Source: Anaerolineae bacterium
GTDB taxonomy: Bacteria; Chloroflexota; Anaerolineae; Aggregatilineales; Aggregatilineaceae
Assembly (NCBI GenBank): GCA_020848665.1
Contig: JADLHR010000087.1
Span: 1 to 8,494 of the forward strand
Reading direction: 5' to 3'
Length of the DNA stretch: 8,494 bases
Below the pieces are notes generated by a model, which did not search any database, had not been told where the DNA came from, and saw only the letters and a program-made list of their open reading frames with translations. Positions 5,332 through 8,494 of the stretch are shown in pieces; the stretch's first letter is position 1; every line of letters begins with the position of its first letter. Made by a program: the position numbers and the translations under genes.

Positions 5332-7422
5332 ATGACTGCTTATCTGATTGTCGATGTCGATGACCTGTTGCAGCGATTTGATTCGCGGGGAGTAACGCTC
5401 GACATCCACAGCGCGGCCTCGGCGCTGATTAACAGCGCGGTGCTGGCGGCGGGCCTGAAGGCGAAAGAAGAATTGGCGGCGATCGCGGTCGCGGACTGGA
5501 ATCGCTACCGGCGGCCGAGCGGCAGCGCCGGGATCAGCGTCCAACAGGTGTTTGCCAGCGAAAGCTACGATCTCTTTAACGTGCCGAATCGCAGCGTCGT
5601 GGCCGATGCGCTGTTCGAGCATTATTTCGCGGACGAGGCCGAAACCATCGACGAGCTGATCGTTGCCAGCACGCGCAGCGACCTGATCAGCCTCGTTCCG
5701 CGCGTGAACATCACCAGCCGGAGCCGCGTGCGCATCTGGGGTGACGAGCCGCCCGAAAATATGCCTGGCGTGATTTTCCAGCCGCTTGAAGCGATTCTGG
5801 GCATCCCCAGCAAGACCGTCGCGCTCTACATCGATTTCGAGAACATCTCGATCAGCCTCAGCGAGCAGGGCTATATTCTCGACATCGACCAGTTGATCGA
5901 GGGCATGGTCAAACAGGCGCACTCGCACGGCCAGGTTCATCGCATGGCGGCCTACGCGCCCTGGGGCCAGCGCGGCAGCCTCGCTCCGCTGACCGATCGG
6001 ACAGGCCGCGAAGTCTCCGACGAAACGCCGAGCCGCCTCGCCCGCGTCAACATCGACCCGGTCTTCAGCCTGCCGGGCAAGAACAGCGCGGATATGCGCA
6101 TTGCGAAGGAAGTGCTGGACGACAGCGCCGCTCCTGACAGCGCCGATGTGTTCATCGTTGCCAGCGGCGACCGTGACTTCAACGAGGTCTTCAGCGCAGT
6201 CCGCGCCCGTAACAAACAGGTCGTCGTGTGGGGCGTGCGCGGCAGCACCAGCCGCCTGGTCGAATCCAACCCGGCGCTGCTGGTCGAATATGTCGAGGAT
6301 TTCTGCCGCCTGCGCCGTCACGCCGACGCCCACGCTGCGCAGCCCGCCGCGCTCCACGAGCCGCCTGTGCCGGTGGAACCGGAGTTCCGCCCGTCGCAGT
6401 GGTCGAGCGTGCTGCTGCATCTCGATTACCTGCTCAACCAGGCCGGAACTGACATGGTTGACCTGGATGACCTGGTAACCCGGCTGGTGACAGTCCATGC
6501 CGTGCCCAACGAAGACCGCGCGCGCGACCTGGTAACTCAGGCGGCGGCGCACGGGCTGGTCATCATCGATCACGACGTAAATCTGGTCGGGCTGCACAGC
6601 GACCATCCGACCGTTCAGAACACGTTTGTCGTGCGCGACCGGATCGTGCACCGCGTCGCCAATACGCTGCATGTGCGCGGCTGGGAGTACGTCAACTACG
6701 GCTTCCTGCTCAAGGGCATCACGATGGATCACGGCCTCGAAGGGCCGGGGCTGAACACCTCGGACGCCTGGCGCTCGGAGTGGGTCGATTTTCTGGTGCG
6801 CGAGGGCATCCTGGCGCGCGAGATGGTCCCGCACCGCCACAACCCCGAAGACCTGGTCCCGGTGATCAAGCTTGCCAGCCAGGGCATGGCGAATGCGATC
6901 AACCAGCTACCGGGCGTGACGCCGGAAGATATCGACATGATGATCCGGCGCATTATCGTCAGCGTGGAGCAGTTCACCAGCTTTCGCGGGTTCGCGTGGT
7001 GCCCGCTCGGCAGTCTGCACCGCCGCCTGCGCCCCTACGATCCGAGCACCAGCTTCCAGCAGGCGGTTGAGGAGCTGATCGACGCGGGCGCTGTCGAGGT
7101 GGCAGAGTACGACAACCCGCAGAGCGAGTACAAGACGAAGGGCATCTCGCTGAATGAAGACGCGCCGCATGTATACGCGGTGCTGGCTGACCGCAACGAA
7201 GTGATCCGCATCCTGCTGGAGCTGTATGAGCAGCGCATCCCGATCACGCGCGAGGCGCTGCTTGAGCGGCTGAGCATGGACGACGACGAGATTGACCTCT
7301 GGCTGTCGATCATGCAGTCGGAGAACGTGCTGAAGCCCGCGCCAGGCCAGCCGAGCGTGTACACGCTGTTCCGCACGCACCACACCGTCATGCAGGTCGC
7401 CGGCGACCCGGCGGAGCACTAG
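5332..7422 (+). CDS. Tandem NYN-domain protein with C-terminal winged-helix-like array
   Basis: This 696-residue protein starts at ATG 5332 with GAGG five bases upstream. Residues 163-310 form a canonical NYN (DUF88/LabA-like, PIN-fold) domain: LYIDFEN (165-171, D168), GKNSAD (249-254, D254), SGDRDF (278-283, D280 and D282) and VVVWG (297-301). Residues 4-138 are a second, divergent copy: IVDVDD (6-11), ADW (54-56), VAD (90-92), STRSDL (113-118) and VRIWG (133-137). R115 replaces the first aspartate of the SGDxDF motif. A Pro/Ala-rich linker (331-352) leads to helical segments at about 356-417, 435-514, 536-608 and 613-686 that look like winged-helix units. Such domains bind RNA or DNA in NYN proteins with OST-HTH/LOTUS partners. 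Metal-dependent RNA cleavage is known for the NYN/PIN fold; activity here is inferred. There is no signal peptide or membrane segment. The last codons lie inside the inverted repeat at 7409-7432. Confidence 0.88.
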   Translation: MTAYLIVDVDDLLQRFDSRGVTLDIHSAASALINSAVLAAGLKAKEELAAIAVADWNRYRRPSGSAGISVQQVFASESYDLFNVPNRSVVADALFEHYFADEAETIDELIVASTRSDLISLVPRVNITSRSRVRIWGDEPPENMPGVIFQPLEAILGIPSKTVALYIDFENISISLSEQGYILDIDQLIEGMVKQAHSHGQVHRMAAYAPWGQRGSLAPLTDRTGREVSDETPSRLARVNIDPVFSLPGKNSADMRIAKEVLDDSAAPDSADVFIVASGDRDFNEVFSAVRARNKQVVVWGVRGSTSRLVESNPALLVEYVEDFCRLRRHADAHAAQPAALHEPPVPVEPEFRPSQWSSVLLHLDYLLNQAGTDMVDLDDLVTRLVTVHAVPNEDRARDLVTQAAAHGLVIIDHDVNLVGLHSDHPTVQNTFVVRDRIVHRVANTLHVRGWEYVNYGFLLKGITMDHGLEGPGLNTSDAWRSEWVDFLVREGILAREMVPHRHNPEDLVPVIKLASQGMANAINQLPGVTPEDIDMMIRRIIVSVEQFTSFRGFAWCPLGSLHRRLRPYDPSTSFQQAVEELIDAGAVEVAEYDNPQSEYKTKGISLNEDAPHVYAVLADRNEVIRILLELYEQRIPITREALLERLSMDDDEIDLWLSIMQSENVLKPAPGQPSVYTLFRTHHTVMQVAGDPAEH

Positions 7423-7618
7423 AGCGTGTTATAAATTTACGCCCGAGAAAAGCCCCCCATCCCCCGGCCCCTTGCCCCCAAAATGAGAAAAGGGGAGTCC
7501 GCTCTGTTTTTTCCTTCCCTCGCGCTGGGGGAAGGAACGCCGTCCGAAGGACGGAAGGATGGGGGGATGGCCTGGAAACCAGACCACGACGTGCATAACA
7601 GCCTCTAGTGCTCCGCCG
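7409..7618. mobile_element. MITE-like hairpin-rich element bounded by 24-bp inverted repeats
   Basis: The left end (7409-7432) and right end (7595-7618) are inverted copies matching at 22 of 24 positions: CGGCGGAGCACTAGAG, two mismatches, then TGTTAT. Inside, CCCCCCATCC (7453-7462) pairs with GGATGGGGGG (7558-7567). There are further local hairpins: CCCCTT (7469-7473 region) with AAGGGG (about 7490-7494), TTCCTTCCC with GGGAAGGAA around 7511-7537, and CCGTCC-GAA-GGACGG (about 7540-7554). No transposase is present, so a non-autonomous repeat is the best reading. The TAG stops of both convergent genes (7420-7422 and 7607-7605) lie in the arms. The hairpins could also end transcription from both sides, although the only long T-run (about 7506-7512) favours the plus strand. 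Family and copy number cannot be judged from one window. Confidence 0.6.
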
Positions 7619-7805
7619 AGGGGCCGAACCCCTCCGCGCCGGGCAGATAGTCAGCGAGCTGCTCCGGGCGATGGATCAGGATCGGCAGGTGCGAGGCGCA
7701 GATGAAGTAGTCTGCGTCGCGGTAGTGCACCGGGATCAGCGCGACCTCGTCGGCGGTCCGCTCGCAGTAGAGGCAGCGCGGGGCAGCGGAAGATGGATCG
7801 GTCAT
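7605..7805 (-). CDS. Small CxxC/CxxH putative zinc-binding protein
   Basis: The start at ATG 7805-7803 gives 66 residues. AAAGGA lies nine bases upstream and falls inside the longer open frame that begins at 7889, which argues against the longer form. The sequence has CLYC (11-14) and CASH (36-39), a CxxC plus CxxH set spaced like a small zinc ribbon. The segment IPVHYRDADYFIC lies between them, with HLPILIHRPEQL after them. The Pro/His-rich pattern resembles small uncharacterised proteins I associate with Chloroflexota, but I cannot name a family. A DNA, RNA or protein-binding role is inference. The last residues (SAEH) are encoded within the right arm of the inverted repeat, mirroring the PAEH end of the convergent NYN protein. 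Confidence 0.75.
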   Translation of the reverse strand: MTDPSSAAPRCLYCERTADEVALIPVHYRDADYFICASHLPILIHRPEQLADYLPGAEGFGPSAEH

Positions 7806-7842
7806 CAGAGCGTGTCCTTTCAGCATGAGAGCGATGAAATGT

Positions 7843-7883
7843 GCCGCTTCTGCCACACGGTAAAAGCGGCGGTGCGGAGTATA
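7843..7883 (-). promoter_or_regulatory. Promoter -10 and 5'-leader hairpin of the small zinc-binding gene
   Basis: On the minus strand TATACT (7883-7878) matches the -10 consensus at five of six positions and follows the run TGTGG. No good -35 is seen in the GC-rich sequence before it. Transcription would start near 7871, just ahead of an inverted repeat GCCGCTT (7870-7864 read on the minus strand) and AAGCGGC (7849-7843). The transcript would thus begin with a seven-pair hairpin and a leader of about 66 bases. Confidence 0.45.
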
Positions 7884-7936
7884 CCACACCCTTCCGGCCG
7901 GACAGCCCGGCGCTCAGCAGCGCGTCAAGGTCAGCC

Positions 7937-7965
7937 TTTCCAAGCGCCCGGCCCGATGTTATAAT
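7937..7965 (+). promoter_or_regulatory. Sigma70-type promoter of rpsO
   Basis: A perfect -10 TATAAT (7960-7965) is preceded, 17 bases upstream, by TTTCCA (7937-7942), which matches the -35 consensus at four of six positions. Transcription would begin near 7972 and give a leader of about 96 bases before rpsO. The spacing and the perfect -10 make this the clearest promoter in the window. Confidence 0.75.
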
Positions 7966-7969
7966 CGCA

Positions 7970-8036
7970 GCGGTTGCAGGCAGCACCGCGCAGCCCTCTA
8001 TCGACCGACCGGTGGATCAACGTCCGATCCATCTGG
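7970..8036 (+). promoter_or_regulatory. Structured rpsO leader, candidate S15 autoregulatory element
   Basis: Two hairpins fill the leader. The first pairs GCGGT (7970-7974) with ACCGC (7985-7989). The second pairs GGTGGATC (8011-8018) with GATCCATC (8026-8033) around a seven-base loop, extended by CC (8009-8010) with GG (8035-8036) across a bulged T. Near the base of the second stem a G-U pair (8012/8032) stacks on a G-C pair (8011/8033). S15 recognises a G-U/G-C motif in 16S rRNA helix 22, and rpsO leaders in several bacterial groups mimic this site. The regulatory role here is inferred. Confidence 0.4.
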
Positions 8037-8067
8037 TGACACCACGAGAAAGACAGAGGACGCACCA

Positions 8068-8337
8068 ATGGGCATCAGCCGTAACGAAAAAGAAACAATC
8101 ATCACCGAATACGCGCGCCATGACGGGGACACCGGCTCGCCGGAAGTTCAGATCGCGATCCTGACGACGCGCATCACGCAACTGACCGAGCACCTCAAGG
8201 TGCACAAGCACGATGAGCACAGCCGGCGCGGCCTGCTGAAGCTGGTCGGCCAGCGCCGCCGCCACCTGAAGTACCTCAGCCGCAAGAACCCGACTGCCTA
8301 TCGCGAGCTGATCCAGAAGCTGGGGCTGCGTCACTAA
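8068..8337 (+). CDS. rpsO: 30S ribosomal protein S15
   Basis: This 89-residue product is full length for S15, a primary binder of the central domain of 16S rRNA that nucleates assembly of the 30S platform. The conserved blocks are present: HDGDTGSPEVQIAILT (18-33), HKHDEHSRRGLLKLVGQRRRHLKYL (46-70, including the invariant H-S-R-R-G-L), and a C-terminal YRELIQKLGLRH. The ATG at 8068 is preceded by GAGG with a spacer of about 9 bases. The gene has its own promoter (7937-7965) and structured leader, and a hairpin downstream. In many bacteria pnp follows rpsO. The right edge of the window is too short to test this. Confidence 0.98.
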   Translation: MGISRNEKETIITEYARHDGDTGSPEVQIAILTTRITQLTEHLKVHKHDEHSRRGLLKLVGQRRRHLKYLSRKNPTAYRELIQKLGLRH

Positions 8338-8344
8338 TTTGACG

Positions 8345-8379
8345 GGACCAAAGCGCGGATCAGAGTTCTGGTCCGCGCT
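8345..8379 (+). terminator. Strong hairpin after rpsO, possible terminator or processing site
   Basis: AGCGCGGATCAG (8352-8363) pairs with CTGGTCCGCGCT (8368-8379) through 12 pairs, including one G-T, around the loop AGTT. It begins 14 bases after the rpsO stop. The following bases (CCCATTCC) are not a T-tract, so termination would be partial at best. An alternative pairing, GGACCA (8345-8350) with TGGTCC (8369-8374), would compete with the main stem. In other bacteria the rpsO-pnp junction is a known processing site, which makes an RNase-sensitive stem plausible. Confidence 0.5.
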
Positions 8380-8425
8380 CCCATTCCGGCGGGCTGCGCA
8401 ATACTCTGCTAAAGTCGCCACTTTC

Positions 8426-8434
8426 TGCTATAGT
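8426..8434 (+). promoter_or_regulatory. Possible extended -10 promoter for the next gene
   Basis: TGCTATAGT carries a TGn extension and a TATAGT -10 (8429-8434) in a locally AT-richer stretch after the rpsO hairpin. No matching -35 is seen at 16-18 bases. It could start transcription of the gene beyond the right edge. Confidence 0.3.
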
Positions 8435-8467
8435 CACACCAGACGCGATAGCATGGCGCAATAGCCG

Positions 8468-8494
8468 ATGCAGCAGCACGATGCAGAAGGTCGA
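8468..8494 (+). CDS. Possible first nine codons of the next gene, truncated by the window
   Basis: An ATG at 8468 opens a frame reading MQQHDAEGR to the end of the window. No ribosome binding site precedes it, and a second ATG at 8481 in another frame is an alternative. The only support is position, downstream of a promoter-like site and of rpsO, where pnp is often found. I cannot identify a product from nine residues. Confidence 0.2.

Noticed and set aside
5308..6840. 510-codon open frame antisense to the NYN gene
   Set aside because: It is the complement of a well-supported domain protein in GC-rich DNA. Its translation is Asp/His/Arg/Ala-rich with no domain pattern.
7807..7815. Second copy of AGAGCGTGT, also at the left end of the MITE-like element
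   Set aside because: It is a nine-base match with no TGTTAT continuation or partner arm, so it is likely chance.
7806..7889. Longer N-terminus of the small zinc-binding protein
   Set aside because: It would include the leader hairpin and the AAAGGA that fits the internal ATG at 7805. The extra residues are not patterned like the rest.
1..8494. CRISPR array, tRNA or rRNA gene, transposase or phage gene
   Set aside because: No regularly spaced repeats, cloverleaf arms, rRNA-like sequence or mobile-element proteins were seen on either strand.

Overview
This is a GC-rich bacterial window with tightly packed genes. The most likely source is a member of the Chloroflexota (Anaerolineae-like). That is inferred from the gene style: a THUMP-like methyltransferase, an AI-2E permease, a NYN/winged-helix protein, a small CxxC/CxxH protein, and a structured repeat rich in CCCCCAT and CCCCTT blocks. 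There is no rRNA or tRNA gene to settle it. Only three genes have products that can be named with confidence: the AI-2E family permease, the THUMP-like SAM methyltransferase and ribosomal protein S15 (rpsO).

Layout. 56-823 (+) encodes a four-helix membrane protein with a long polar tail. It runs convergently into a block of six minus-strand genes, read from right to left: AI-2E permease (4769-3429), basic hypothetical protein (3400-3065), small acidic duplicated protein (2940-2641), a strong intrinsic terminator (2616-2579), methyltransferase (2561-1353), and two 69-residue two-helix membrane proteins (1356-1147 and 1043-834) that look like paralogues of each other. The methyltransferase and the first small membrane protein overlap by ATGA, so they are probably translationally coupled.

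4770-5331 is a 562-base divergent spacer. It holds one good sigma70-type promoter on the + strand (4939-4967) and a long leader before the large NYN gene (5332-7422, +). That 696-residue protein has two NYN nuclease-like domains in tandem, the first of them degenerate, followed by what appear to be several winged-helix units. It is the most unusual protein in the window, and RNA processing is a reasonable but unproven role.

The NYN gene converges on a small zinc-ribbon-like gene (7805-7605, -). Between and across their 3' ends lies a hairpin-rich, MITE-like element. Its 24-bp terminal inverted repeats contain the stop codons of both flanking genes. The window ends with rpsO (8068-8337, +), which has its own TATAAT promoter, a structured leader that may be an S15 autoregulatory site, and a downstream hairpin. 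A further promoter-like site and the possible first codons of another gene lie at the right edge.
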